Of a stretch of 64,000 bases of DNA, positions 23,554 to 32,850 are shown piece by piece; the stretch's first letter is position 1; the number at the start of each line of letters is the position of its first letter. This DNA comes from Clostridia bacterium. GTDB taxonomy: Bacteria > Bacillota > Clostridia > Oscillospirales > CAG-382. The notes beneath the pieces are model-generated. The model searched no databases, was not told where the DNA came from, and worked only from the letters and a program-made list of their open reading frames with translations. The stretch covers positions 1-64,000 of the forward strand of contig JAFYUZ010000048.1 in assembly GCA_017549365.1 (NCBI GenBank), written 5' to 3'. Position numbers and translations under genes: made by a program.

Positions 23554-26508
23554 TTATTTCTTTGGGATAAGGACAAAAACGGGTGATTCGTCCTGCATGT
23601 GCTTGTTGAGAAGAATGGGAGCGTCAAGACCTGCGTTTGTTTCCTTGCCTCTGAGTCCGCCAAGTATCAAGCCCTCGTCCTGAACATAGATGTGACAGCT
23701 GAAATCTTCCTTGGCGTTTTCGTCTATGTTGATGAGATAGCCTGTGCAACGGTCGAGAATGTTGTATTTGCTGCTGAGGTTGCTGCTTTCTACCTTGAAG
23801 TTGTAGGTGGTGTAAAGCATCGAGTTCAAAGGACGCTTTGTTACAATGGTACCCCAACCGTAGCCGCTGTTGCGCATTACGTTGTAATTTGCGGCGTAGT
23901 TGTGAAGCGAACCCTTAGAGTCGGGCTGGGTCATCCAGCTTTCGATCGACCAGTGGCAGTATTCCATGAGGTTGCCTGAGTATTCGATGTTTTTCATATT
24001 CAGATTTTTGCCCTGGTGGGTGATGGCGGTGTCGTATATCTGGTACATCCAGCAATTCTTTACGTAGAATCCGTCACAGTCGCCGTAAAGCTCAACGGCG
24101 TTGCCGTACTGAGTGGTGGTGGAACCATAGCTTCCCAAAAGCGAGCCGCCGAGCCATGAAAATTCGCAGTTGGTTACAACGACGTTGTTGCCCGTGCCAA
24201 GGCCGATGCCGTGGGCACCCGTGTGCTTGATGTGCAGATTGTCAAAGAGAATGTCGGATGCCGAACCGTCAAAAATGTCGGCGCGTGTACCGATCTCGAT
24301 GTCTTTAAAGCGTGATCCGGGGTTGCCTTCTGTGCTACATAGATAAAGAATGTTGTCGCACGAGAAAAATTCGAGGTCTTTTTCAAGCTCAATGTACGAG
24401 ACGATGTTTTTGCTGTAAATGCGGTTTTGACCGTAAAGTCCGTCGTAGTTTCCGTGGGCATCGTCGGCGTGGTCAAACACGATGATACCGACGTTTGAGA
24501 TGTTTTCTTTGAGTCTGTATACGTTTTTGATATCGGTTTCTATCCAAAGGGAAGCGTCGGCGTAATTTTTCTTCGAGCCCGAGATGACGGGTTTTTCGCC
24601 CACGCCGTACGAGCCGTAGGTTACACCGGCGGTAACAGCCACCTGTCCGCGGTATGTGCCGCCGCGTTCAAAGAGAATTGCTGTGCCCTTGCCGGGGAAG
24701 CGGAGCTTTCTTGAAAGACCCGAAATGGTCTTTACGGCAGTTTCGGGGGTTTTGCCGTCGTTGGCATCGTTGCCGTTCTTTTCGGAAACGTAATATGTAT
24801 TTTTGCCGATTCTGTCGGGATAAAGATCTGCGGTGTTGGGGGTGCCGAGGATGTCTTTTTTCATCTGTTCGGAAACGGTGTCGATTCCGCGGCGGATGGC
24901 ATCGCCCGAGAGATTCTTTGACTGGGTGTGGAGAGCCTCGATATAATCCTTTGCGCTTGTGCCTTCGAGAGCGTATTCCTTTTCGGTGGTTTTAAGCGCC
25001 CAGGTGCCGTCGGATTTTGCCGAGGCGGAAGCAATGATCTGTCCCTTTGCCCAATGGTCCGAAATGTCAGAAAATTTTGCATCTCCCGCGCCGTTCCATT
25101 CTCTGCCGAGCAGTCTGTTGATAACCGTTACGGCTTCGGCTCTTGTTATTTTGTTGTCGGGCTTGAAGGTGCCGTCCTCGTAGCCTGTTACAAGCCCTTT
25201 TGCCACCGAGAACATCACGGCTTCAAAATAGCCGGCTTCTGCATCCACGTCCGAAAGATAGGTCAGCTTCATGCTGTCCATTTCTTTGTTGCACACGGCG
25301 TATATAAGCTGAACAAACTGTTCGCGGGTAATCATTTCGGAGGGGAGAAGCTTTCGGTCGAAAACCTTCTCGACCGCGCCCAGCTTTTCAAGCGCAGTTA
25401 CCGAGCCGTAGAACCAATCTTCGGGTTTCACGTCCTCGTAAGAAGATGTGCCGCCCGCAAGCTTGCCCGCGGGGTCAACAAGAGATGCGATTATCTTGCA
25501 GGCCTCTGCTCGTGTTATGTTGTTCTGGGGCTTGAAGGTGCCGTCCTCATAGCCGTTGATGTAAGAGCTTTCGTAATTTGAAAGATCAACAGCCACGTCG
25601 AAAACGGGAAGATACACGTCGTCTTCACCGATAAGGAACTGATATGTCGCGCCGGGGAAATATGTTTTTCCCGTTTTCACGCTTTGCCAGTGTCTGAACT
25701 TGTGATGTTCGGGAGGGGTGACGGAATATTCGGGGACAGTGACTGTATCAAGGTCTTTTAACTTGATGGTGTTTATGGCATTTTCGCCGTTTTTATAAGC
25801 TTCGGAAGTGGCATAGAAGCGGACATTTCTTTCGGAAACACCCGAATCTTTGGCGGGATCCCAGCTTTGCACTGTGATGGTGCTGAAATAAAGCACATCG
25901 TTTTTGCCCATATCCTTCTGAAGAGGAAAGAGCTTAAGCTGGTGCAGATAGTATTCGTTGCCGCCACTTACAAGCTTGTCTTTCGTGCTTTTTACATATT
26001 CGTCAACCGGAAGCACGAGCTTGTCCCATTTGTTTGCAATCATGCCGTTGCGCGAGAGGATCTCGGTGCCCCAATCAAACGATTTCACCTCTGCGGTGTT
26101 TTCGGCGTTGCAGACACGTCCCTGGATCCAGCCCATCTTGTTGCCGACAAGGGCAGGGGATTCGTCGGGGGAGGCATAGTAGTACTCAATAACGATATAG
26201 TTTGCCGTAGAAAGGGGAATGGGATTTCCGTTTTCGTCGGGCAGAGGTTTGGACCAGTGGTAGTAGTTAAAATCCGTTGCGGTCTTTTCGCTGAGGTCGC
26301 GTTTTAAAACCATGACGTTTTTACCGTCGAAAATTTCTGCCGCATCGACGTAGCCCGTGTGGTCTTCCTCGAAAGCACCGAGGGTAAGAAAAGGAAGTGT
26401 CTGGCACGCAAAAGTGTTGCGGACGTTTTCCTCACCTGCCGCAAAAACTGCGGGGAAGCAGAGCGCTATCATGCACAAGGCAAGAAGAATGGCTGTTATT
26501 TTTTTCAT
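23554..26508 (-). CDS. Surface protein 2: SLH modules plus right-handed beta-helix
   Basis: The 984-residue paralogue of surface protein 1 is collinear over its whole length with long identical blocks (YEDGTFKPQNNITRAEACKI, NAVELYG, MYQIYDTAITHQG). The signal peptide is KITAILLALCMIALCFPAVFA, SLH modules lie at about 311-500, and the beta-helix from about 575 to the end. Divergence is greatest in the N-terminal region (residues 30-300) and in the SLH edges, which would change the ligand but keep anchoring and fold. AAAGGA precedes the start. It has its own terminator, so the pair arose by whole-gene duplication. Confidence 0.85.
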   Translation of the reverse strand: MKKITAILLALCMIALCFPAVFAAGEENVRNTFACQTLPFLTLGAFEEDHTGYVDAAEIFDGKNVMVLKRDLSEKTATDFNYYHWSKPLPDENGNPIPLSTANYIVIEYYYASPDESPALVGNKMGWIQGRVCNAENTAEVKSFDWGTEILSRNGMIANKWDKLVLPVDEYVKSTKDKLVSGGNEYYLHQLKLFPLQKDMGKNDVLYFSTITVQSWDPAKDSGVSERNVRFYATSEAYKNGENAINTIKLKDLDTVTVPEYSVTPPEHHKFRHWQSVKTGKTYFPGATYQFLIGEDDVYLPVFDVAVDLSNYESSYINGYEDGTFKPQNNITRAEACKIIASLVDPAGKLAGGTSSYEDVKPEDWFYGSVTALEKLGAVEKVFDRKLLPSEMITREQFVQLIYAVCNKEMDSMKLTYLSDVDAEAGYFEAVMFSVAKGLVTGYEDGTFKPDNKITRAEAVTVINRLLGREWNGAGDAKFSDISDHWAKGQIIASASAKSDGTWALKTTEKEYALEGTSAKDYIEALHTQSKNLSGDAIRRGIDTVSEQMKKDILGTPNTADLYPDRIGKNTYYVSEKNGNDANDGKTPETAVKTISGLSRKLRFPGKGTAILFERGGTYRGQVAVTAGVTYGSYGVGEKPVISGSKKNYADASLWIETDIKNVYRLKENISNVGIIVFDHADDAHGNYDGLYGQNRIYSKNIVSYIELEKDLEFFSCDNILYLCSTEGNPGSRFKDIEIGTRADIFDGSASDILFDNLHIKHTGAHGIGLGTGNNVVVTNCEFSWLGGSLLGSYGSTTTQYGNAVELYGDCDGFYVKNCWMYQIYDTAITHQGKNLNMKNIEYSGNLMEYCHWSIESWMTQPDSKGSLHNYAANYNVMRNSGYGWGTIVTKRPLNSMLYTTYNFKVESSNLSSKYNILDRCTGYLINIDENAKEDFSCHIYVQDEGLILGGLRGKETNAGLDAPILLNKHMQDESPVFVLIPKK

Positions 26509-26623
26509 TTTGTATTTCCTTTCAGAAAAAAGTATTACAATGATATGGTAACATATTTTGTATGTAAATGCAATGTCGTTTTATGCTGAAATTTAGCACT
26601 TTTTTGCTACGAAAAAGTTTTTC

Positions 26624-26974
26624 TTATTCTTTTTCAAGTTCAAATTCAATCCCCACGACGCCGTATTTTGCTTGTTCTTCCTTTGAGTAATAGGCTTCCA
26701 TGTCGGTGGGGCTTGCTTTTTTTACCTCGTCTTTGCCGTAGCCGCATTTTTCAAGCGAAAGTGTGGTGTAAAGCTCTTTGAACGAGGAAAAACGATGCAG
26801 TGCCAAAACGCGGACATTTACGGTTTTTTCGCCCACATCGGGACATTCAAATTCGATGGTGTCACCGACATTTACTTTTTTTCGCTTTTCATCCAAAAGC
26901 CGAAGCTCGACGGTTTTCTTTTTTGCGCATATCTTTTCAAACGGCTCTTTTTTAAGGCGCATATTGTGCTTCAT
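26624..26974 (-). CDS. ASCH-domain protein (PUA-like, RNA-binding fold)
   Basis: This 116-residue protein matches bacterial ASCH proteins: MRLKKEPFEKICAKKKTVELRLLDEKRKK then VGDTIEFECPD and a C-terminal GVVGIEFEL strand. The K-T-V-E-x-R-L element forms the putative RNA-facing cleft. Proposed roles for the family are RNA binding or modified-nucleoside hydrolysis. Single gene. Confidence 0.8.
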   Translation of the reverse strand: MKHNMRLKKEPFEKICAKKKTVELRLLDEKRKKVNVGDTIEFECPDVGEKTVNVRVLALHRFSSFKELYTTLSLEKCGYGKDEVKKASPTDMEAYYSKEEQAKYGVVGIEFELEKE

Positions 26975-27037
26975 ATGTTTGGCCCCCTTTTTTGTGGTCT
27001 GATATCAATATACCATTTTTTGCTTCATTTTACAAGA

Positions 27038-27072
27038 CAAAAAAAGAGTTGTCCCGATTTTTGGGACAACTC
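27038..27072 (-). terminator. Terminator of the lipoprotein gene
   Basis: GAGTTGTCCC (27046-27055) and GGGACAACTC (27063-27072), with a T run on the minus strand (plus A run 27038-27045). Confidence 0.88.
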
Positions 27073-27082
27073 CTGCAAAAAA

Positions 27083-27823
27083 TCACAAATTGCTGCCGGG
27101 CATCTTGCCGTTTTTGTAGCCGTCGTAAACCTTTTCCAGCTCGCTTTTCAGATATTCGGTCTGCTTTTTTGTAAGGCTCACCTGCTTGCCCTCGTGGCGA
27201 ACGTAGCCTTCGGAAAGACTTATGCCGTAGTTAAGTCCGAATTCGGTGTCAACCGTGTATTCGGGCAGACACTTGCACACCTCTTCGCTGTAATTGAGCC
27301 AGCGCAGAAAATCGGTAAGTCCCACCGAAACTCCGCCCCAGAAGGTATATTCCCAGTCCTCTTGCCCTTTTGCAAAGCCTTGGTATCTGACGGTGGTCAT
27401 GGTGTTGCCGCAATATCCGAATTCTTCGTGCTCCAACACGTTGTTTTTTTCGCTTTCGGTGTGGGTGTGTTCTTTGGGTTCGGTTATATAGAATATTCCG
27501 AAGCGGTCAAGGTCTGATATTTTGGCTTTTCCCGAAGAAAGTGCGGATTTTATGCCTTCTTTTGTTCCGTCGGAATATTCGGCAACGATGTATTCGCTCA
27601 TTATACAGGGAAGGAAATATACGTTTTCGTCGTCTTCAAATATCTGCTCGAGCGCCTCGGCAAAGGCAAGGTCGGGGTTGTCCTTCGATTTGTCGGTTAT
27701 GGAAACAAGGGTTACTTCATCAACGGCGGTGTCGTTTTCGATCGTTTTGTCCTCTTGCGGCACGTTTGTTTCGCAACCGCAAAGAAAAAGGAGTATTAAA
27801 GCCGCCAAAAACAATTTTTTCAT
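27083..27823 (-). CDS. Uncharacterised lipoprotein
   Basis: A 246-residue lipoprotein: signal peptide KKLFLAALILLFLCGC with lipobox LCGC (lipidated Cys17), then a soluble, acidic domain. I do not recognise the domain. Conserved-looking parts are GYCGNTMTTVRYQGF and WEYTFWGGVSVGLTDFLRWL. It lies alone between an ASCH gene and the CARF nuclease gene, divergent from the latter. Confidence 0.7.
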   Translation of the reverse strand: MKKLFLAALILLFLCGCETNVPQEDKTIENDTAVDEVTLVSITDKSKDNPDLAFAEALEQIFEDDENVYFLPCIMSEYIVAEYSDGTKEGIKSALSSGKAKISDLDRFGIFYITEPKEHTHTESEKNNVLEHEEFGYCGNTMTTVRYQGFAKGQEDWEYTFWGGVSVGLTDFLRWLNYSEEVCKCLPEYTVDTEFGLNYGISLSEGYVRHEGKQVSLTKKQTEYLKSELEKVYDGYKNGKMPGSNL

Positions 27824-27899
27824 ATATCTGCCTCCGAAAAATGCTTTTTATGTCTGTTTGACGGCAAAAAAAGAAAAAAGTTCCGCTTTTTTCAAAAGC

Positions 27900-27929
27900 T
27901 TGACATTTTTTGCTCTTGTGTGATATACT
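27900..27929 (+). promoter_or_regulatory. Promoter of the CARF nuclease gene
   Basis: TTGACA (27900-27905), 18-base spacer, TATACT (27924-27929). Confidence 0.75.
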
Positions 27930-27968
27930 AAATACAACAAAACCGAAAGGAACGGAGGAACAAAAAAT

Positions 27969-29186
27969 ATGACTCTTGTCGAGCTTTACTCGAAAGCGCC
28001 CTGCAACAATATATATTCCTGTCTGGCCACTTCTCCCGAAAGAGTTGTTTTTTTGGGGTCTGATTCAAAGGACATGAATCGCAGTGCACAGATTTTCAGC
28101 TCTGTTTTTTCGGAAAAAGGGCAGAATCCCGAGATAGTATGCAAAACTGTCCCGAAAAATGATATTTCCCGCGCAGTGCAACTGATGGAAGAAATATATG
28201 CCACCTACGACGATTTCGTTTTTGACATAACGGGCGGTGATGGGATGATGATTTTTTCCCTTGGCAGATTTTGCGAAAAAAACAAGGACAAAAAGATATT
28301 TATCCACAGCTTCAACGTGACAAACGACCGCATCTGCGATTGCGACGGCGACGGAAAGGTTGCCGAATACAGTGTCCCCTCTCTTTCTGTCAGAGAAAAT
28401 ATTATGATCCACGGCGGAATGTGCGATTGGGACAGCCGAAACAAAAAAGAAGAGTCGGCAGAATTTAAAAACGACGTAAAAAAGCTTTTTTCGGTCTGCC
28501 GCGAAAATCCGAGGGGCTGGAACAGTCAGATGAATATTCTTGCCGCCATCGAGGAGATGGGCGACAAGAAGGAAAACGTCACGTATCTTGACAAAGAAAA
28601 GCTGAAAACGTTTCTTGAACGCAGAAAATCCAAGGTCATCTTCAACAAGCCCATAATGCAAAGCCTTGTTTTAGCGCGGCTTGTGTCGGAATATCGCGCC
28701 GATTCGCAGGGGCTTGTGATAAAATACAAAAACGCGCAGATAAAAAACTGCCTGACAAAGGCAGGCATCGTGCTTGAGCTTGCCGTTTATCTTGCGGCAA
28801 AGGAATGTCGCGAAAAGGACGGCACACCCGTTTACAACGATGCCGCCACAGGCGTTATCATCGATTGGGACGGAAAGGATATGCTTTACGATACGAAAAA
28901 CGAGATAGACGTGCTTTTGATGCACGGGATCGTTCCCGTTTTTGTTTCGTGCAAAAACGGATACGTTTCGGTGGACGAGCTTTACAAGCTTTCTACGGTG
29001 GCAGAGCGTTTTGGCGGACCTTTTGCAAAAAAAGCTCTTGTTGCCGCCGACCTTGACACCGATTGTGACAACGGAAAATATCTTCTTGCAAGGGCAAAGG
29101 ATATGGGTATCGAGGTTGTCTGCGGAGATCTTGCTTTCCGCGAGAGAAATTTTGAAAAAAGAATTGCAAATCTTTGGAAAAATTGA
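27969..29186 (+). CDS. Stand-alone CARF-nuclease of the Card1/Can2 type (DUF1887)
   Basis: The 405-residue protein has an N-terminal CARF Rossmann domain (RVVFLGSDSKDMNRSAQIF; FDITGGDGMM at residues 85-94, the cyclic-oligoadenylate pocket loop), a winged-helix-like middle (about 160-240), and a C-terminal PD-(D/E)xK nuclease (NEIDVLLMHGIVPVFVSCKNG, with E312, D314 and K329). This is the architecture of Card1, a CRISPR type III accessory nuclease switched on by cyclic tetra-adenylate. Ser327 stands at the acidic position two before the Lys. Full length, with promoter and GGAGG, so apparently functional. No cas gene or CRISPR array is in the window. Confidence 0.82.
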   Translation: MTLVELYSKAPCNNIYSCLATSPERVVFLGSDSKDMNRSAQIFSSVFSEKGQNPEIVCKTVPKNDISRAVQLMEEIYATYDDFVFDITGGDGMMIFSLGRFCEKNKDKKIFIHSFNVTNDRICDCDGDGKVAEYSVPSLSVRENIMIHGGMCDWDSRNKKEESAEFKNDVKKLFSVCRENPRGWNSQMNILAAIEEMGDKKENVTYLDKEKLKTFLERRKSKVIFNKPIMQSLVLARLVSEYRADSQGLVIKYKNAQIKNCLTKAGIVLELAVYLAAKECREKDGTPVYNDAATGVIIDWDGKDMLYDTKNEIDVLLMHGIVPVFVSCKNGYVSVDELYKLSTVAERFGGPFAKKALVAADLDTDCDNGKYLLARAKDMGIEVVCGDLAFRERNFEKRIANLWKN

Positions 29187-29190
29187 CGTG

Positions 29191-29222
29191 AAAAAAGGCA
29201 GTCCGCGAGGACTGCCTTTTTT
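29191..29222. terminator. Bidirectional terminator, CARF nuclease / lactate dehydrogenase operon
   Basis: AAAAAAGGCAGTCC (29191-29204) and GGACTGCCTTTTTT (29209-29222) around GCGA. Confidence 0.9.
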
Positions 29223-29224
29223 TA

Positions 29225-30616
29225 TCAGAATATCTTGTCGGGGTTGAGGATATTGTCGGGGTCGAAGGCTTGTTTGATGCCGCGCATGATCTCCAGCTGA
29301 CCTTCGCCGTAATCTTCACGCAAAAAGCCTTTTTTGGCATAGCCGATGCCGTGCTCGCCCGAAACAAGTCCACAAAGCTCTCGGGCTTTTTTGTAAAGAA
29401 GCTCGAAGGCTTTTTCAAGCTTTTCGTTCCATTCCGCATCGCCAAGATCGTCGCGGCAGACGTAAACGTGAAGGTTTCCGTCGCCAGCATGGCCAAACGA
29501 AGGAATACGCACGCCAAGATCTCTTGACACCTCGTGGGTGTAAAGCACAAATTCGGCAACCTTGTTTCGGGGAACCACCACGTCACATTCGTCCATTTCG
29601 GTGGTGGACGCCTTTATGGCTTCAAGAAACGCGCCGCGTGCCGACCAGACCGAGGTTTTGCGCTCGTCGGTGTCAACGATGAGGGCGTCTTTTGCTCCGT
29701 TTTCGATGCAAAGGGATGCCACCTTGTCTATCTCGTCCTCAACAACCTTTTTGTCGTTGCCGTCAACGGTAAGAATAAGATAGGCGGGGGATTTTTTGTC
29801 GGGGAAATTTTTGCCCAGGTATTCTTCGCTGAAAAGTATCGTGCCCTGCTCCATAAATTCGATGGCGGTGAGGGATGCGCGGCTTTTTATCAGCTTTGGC
29901 ACTGTGCCTATTGCTTTTTCTATCGAATCATAAGGAATAAGAAGCGAAACCGTGATCTTTGGCAGGGGCACAAGCTTGAGCACAGCCTCTGTAATAACTG
30001 CAAGAGTACCCTCCGAGCCTACGATAAGGTCTTTGAGAGAATAGCCCGAGCTGTTTTTTACTGTTTTTCCGCCGAGATGCATGATCTTTCCCGAGGGAAG
30101 AACGGCGGTGAGTCCGCGCACATAGTCGCGCGTTACGCCGTATTTCACGGCGCGCATTCCGCCGGCGTTGGTGCTGATGTTTCCGCCGATGGTGGCGCTT
30201 TTTTCGCCGGGATCGGGGGGATAGAGAAAATCGTGCTCTTCGCAGAAGGCGGCAAGCTCCATCAGAAGCACGCCGGGTTGCACCGTGACGGTCAGATTTT
30301 CTTCGTCAAGCTCAAGAATTTTGTTCATGCCCACCGTTTCAAGCATTATGCCGCCGTGCAGGGCAACCGATGCCCCCACAAGGCCTGTTCCACTGCCGCG
30401 GACGACAACGGGGATCTTGTTTTCGCTGGCATATTTCATTACTTTCGACACTTCTTCGGTGGAGCCTGCTTTGACGAGTACCTCGGGCATATGCGAAATG
30501 CCGCCCAGCTCGTCGTGGCTGTAATCGTGGCTGATGTTATCACCTGTTATCACTCTGTCGGTCGACAAAAAAGAGGTGAGGGCTTCGATGTCTTTTTGCG
30601 ATACGCGGTTATACAT
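29225..30616 (-). CDS. FAD-linked D-lactate/glycolate dehydrogenase (GlcD type), EtfAB partner
   Basis: A 463-residue flavoprotein with the PP-loop FAD-binding domain ([40 protein letters not shown]) and C-terminal oxidase domain ([31 protein letters not shown]). Such proteins oxidise D-lactate or glycolate. Lying last in an operon after EtfB and EtfA, it corresponds to LctD of the Acetobacterium-type electron-bifurcating lactate dehydrogenase, in which lactate oxidation by NAD is driven by reduced ferredoxin. It overlaps EtfA by 8 bases. Confidence 0.88.
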   Translation of the reverse strand: MYNRVSQKDIEALTSFLSTDRVITGDNISHDYSHDELGGISHMPEVLVKAGSTEEVSKVMKYASENKIPVVVRGSGTGLVGASVALHGGIMLETVGMNKILELDEENLTVTVQPGVLLMELAAFCEEHDFLYPPDPGEKSATIGGNISTNAGGMRAVKYGVTRDYVRGLTAVLPSGKIMHLGGKTVKNSSGYSLKDLIVGSEGTLAVITEAVLKLVPLPKITVSLLIPYDSIEKAIGTVPKLIKSRASLTAIEFMEQGTILFSEEYLGKNFPDKKSPAYLILTVDGNDKKVVEDEIDKVASLCIENGAKDALIVDTDERKTSVWSARGAFLEAIKASTTEMDECDVVVPRNKVAEFVLYTHEVSRDLGVRIPSFGHAGDGNLHVYVCRDDLGDAEWNEKLEKAFELLYKKARELCGLVSGEHGIGYAKKGFLREDYGEGQLEIMRGIKQAFDPDNILNPDKIF

Positions 30617-31808
30617 TTGCTTTACCTCCTTTTATTTTTTCAATAAGCTGTGGCACGATCTCGTAAATATCGCCCACAAGTCCCACGTGGCATATATCAA
30701 AGATGGATGCATCGGCCGCCTTGTTTACGGCAACGATAAGGTCTGCACCCTTCATGCCTGCGGCAAACTGAACAGAGCCCGAAATGCCAAGGCAGATGAT
30801 GATCTTTGGTTTCACCGTTCTGCCCGAAAGGCCGATCTGGCGTTTTGGCGAAAGCCATCCTGCCTCGATCAGCGGACGGGTACCTGCCAGCTGACCGCCG
30901 AGAAGTTCTGCAAGCTCGCGTGCCATTTCAAGATCGGCTTCTTTTGCAAAGCCTCTTCCGCAGGCAACGATGACGTCGGCATCCGAAATGTCTACCTCAC
31001 GCGGTTTTTCGGTGACAGAAAGTATCTGTGTGCCCGAACGTTTCATATCGTCGGTTACGTCCATCATAACCACCTCGCCCGATGAAATGTCCGAACGGAC
31101 GGGGGCAGAGAATATCTTGTATCTGACGGTGCAGAACTGGGGACGGGCGTTGGGGGTGACGATCTGTGCCATGATGTTTCCGCCAAAGGCAGGGCGTATC
31201 TGCACAAGATCGGTGTTTTCTTTCATTTTGAGAACGGTGCAATCGGCGGTAAGGCCTGCGCCGCATCTTGCCGCAACTCTGGGGGCAAGGGATCTGCCCA
31301 TATTTGTCGCACCCACAAGGATCGACGAGGGCTTTATTTTTTGGATAAAATCATAAAAAGCGGCGGTGTAGGGGGATATTCTGAACTGCTCGAAGGAGGC
31401 ATCGTCATAGACGAATATCTTGTCTGCGCCATAGTGGCAAAGCTCTGCGGCGTGGTCTTTTACGTCCTTGCCGATAAGGATGCCGTAGACGGGGTGAGAA
31501 ATGCTGTCGGCAAGCTCGCGCGCTTTGCCAAGAAGCTCGAGGGTGACGGGATGGATCTTTCCCTCGGAAATTTCGCAGAAAACACAGACACCGCGCCAAA
31601 GCGATTTGTCGATCGTTTCCTTTTTTTCTTCGTCCTCCCAGGTGATGGCACCTGCGGGACCTTTTTTTACACAAAGCTTGCACGCCTTGCAGGCGGCGTT
31701 TACCGAAAGCTTTCCGCCATCATAAGAAAGAGCCTTGAAGGGGCAGATGTCAATAAGCTTTGATGCAACCGAGCTGTCGATTTTTTCGTTATGTATTATA
31801 AGTCCCAT
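30609..31808 (-). CDS. etfA: Electron-transfer flavoprotein alpha subunit with N-terminal [4Fe-4S] domain
   Basis: The 399-residue EtfA/LctC-type subunit has an N-terminal ferredoxin-like segment with C22 (ICPFKA) and C40/C43/C46 (CKACKLC), but Gly50 where the fourth Cys of the second motif would be. That is exactly the Cys set for one cluster. The Etf alpha fold follows, with FAD-binding C-terminus ([37 protein letters not shown]). It passes electrons between EtfB, ferredoxin and the dehydrogenase. EtfB is 12 bases upstream. Confidence 0.9.
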   Translation of the reverse strand: MGLIIHNEKIDSSVASKLIDICPFKALSYDGGKLSVNAACKACKLCVKKGPAGAITWEDEEKKETIDKSLWRGVCVFCEISEGKIHPVTLELLGKARELADSISHPVYGILIGKDVKDHAAELCHYGADKIFVYDDASFEQFRISPYTAAFYDFIQKIKPSSILVGATNMGRSLAPRVAARCGAGLTADCTVLKMKENTDLVQIRPAFGGNIMAQIVTPNARPQFCTVRYKIFSAPVRSDISSGEVVMMDVTDDMKRSGTQILSVTEKPREVDISDADVIVACGRGFAKEADLEMARELAELLGGQLAGTRPLIEAGWLSPKRQIGLSGRTVKPKIIICLGISGSVQFAAGMKGADLIVAVNKAADASIFDICHVGLVGDIYEIVPQLIEKIKGGKANV

Positions 31809-31820
31809 AAAAACTCCTCC

Positions 31821-32612
31821 TTATACGAATTTGCGCTCTTTCAAAAGAGCAAAAAGGCTTTGCGATAGCTTGTCTGCAGATCCTTCAAGCATGGTTCTGT
31901 CGGTGTTTTTTTCGGGTGGGAAAATTTTTTCTACCTGGGTGGGCGAGCCCGAAAGACCAAGCTTTTTTTCGTCGGCCTCGGGGATGTCTGCCACAGAGTA
32001 TACTTTTATAAGCTCGTCGCAGTTCATGCTCTTTTTGCGGTTGTAGGATGGCAGACGGGGAGTGTTGGCGTCCTTTTCCACCGTGATAAGGCAGGGGAGC
32101 GTAAGGCGGGCGGTCTGGTGCACCTTGTCAAGATCGCAGACGACGGTTATTGTTTTTCCGTCACATTCAAGTATTTCTGTTACGTTTGCAATATGCTCGA
32201 TGCCGAGTTTTTCGGCAAGCTCGGGGCCAACCTGCGCCGTGTCGCCGTCGGTGGTCTGCTTGCCGCAGATAATAAGGTCGTATTCGCCCATTTTGCCTAC
32301 GCCAAGACTGAGAGCGCAGCTGGTGGCGGCAACGTCTGCGCCGCCGAATTTTCTGTCAGAAAGAAGCACTGCCTCGCTTGCGCCCATATATATCGTTTCT
32401 TTCAAGGCTTCCTTTGCCATGGGGGGACCCATCGAAAGAGTTTTTACCTGTCCGCCGTATTTTTCGGCAAGGGCAAAACCTTCTTCAAGGGCAAAAAGAT
32501 CATAAGGATTTATCTTGCTGTCAACTCCGTCGCGAACAAGCACACCTGTGACGGGATCGACGGCAACCTTGTTTGTGCCGGGGACCTGCTTTACGCATAC
32601 GATAATGTTCAT
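31821..32612 (-). CDS. etfB: Electron-transfer flavoprotein beta subunit
   Basis: The 263-residue subunit starts MNIIVCVKQVPG and has NPYDLFALEEGF and the nucleotide-binding GKQTTDGDTAQVGPELAEKL and DLDKVHQTARLTLPCLITV. In bifurcating Etfs this subunit binds NAD(H) and the flavin where electrons split. The start at 32612 has AAAGGA upstream; a longer reading from 32657 lacks one. First gene of the three-gene operon. No lactate permease is nearby. Confidence 0.9.
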   Translation of the reverse strand: MNIIVCVKQVPGTNKVAVDPVTGVLVRDGVDSKINPYDLFALEEGFALAEKYGGQVKTLSMGPPMAKEALKETIYMGASEAVLLSDRKFGGADVAATSCALSLGVGKMGEYDLIICGKQTTDGDTAQVGPELAEKLGIEHIANVTEILECDGKTITVVCDLDKVHQTARLTLPCLITVEKDANTPRLPSYNRKKSMNCDELIKVYSVADIPEADEKKLGLSGSPTQVEKIFPPEKNTDRTMLEGSADKLSQSLFALLKERKFV

Positions 32613-32635
32613 AAAAAAAGCTGTCCTTTCATTGC

Positions 32636-32698
32636 GGTGCAAACACTGCACCATCATAATTCTGATTTTATTATACTATGCGCAAGGCGTGTTGTAAA
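32636..32698 (-). promoter_or_regulatory. Promoter and palindrome of the etf-lactate dehydrogenase operon
   Basis: On the minus strand TTTACA (plus 32693-32698), 17-base spacer, TATAAT (plus 32670-32675). GGTGCA (32636-32641) and TGCACC (32647-32652) form a palindrome in the leader about 20 bases downstream of the -10, a likely repressor site. Confidence 0.65.
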
Positions 32699-32788
32699 GA
32701 GAGGATTTGTCCTTTTTTAGCATTTTTCGACCAAAAGGCGATTGGCGTTTTTGCCGAAATTTTGCTTAATTATTTGTGACTTTTGTGC

Positions 32789-32817
32789 TTGACAAGCCTT
32801 GTGTGTTGAAATATAAT
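32789..32817 (+). promoter_or_regulatory. Promoter of the M14 peptidase gene
   Basis: TTGACA (32789-32794), 17-base spacer, TATAAT (32812-32817). Confidence 0.85.
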
Positions 32818-32850
32818 TGAATAAAACAAAAGAGATTGGAGATAAATTGA

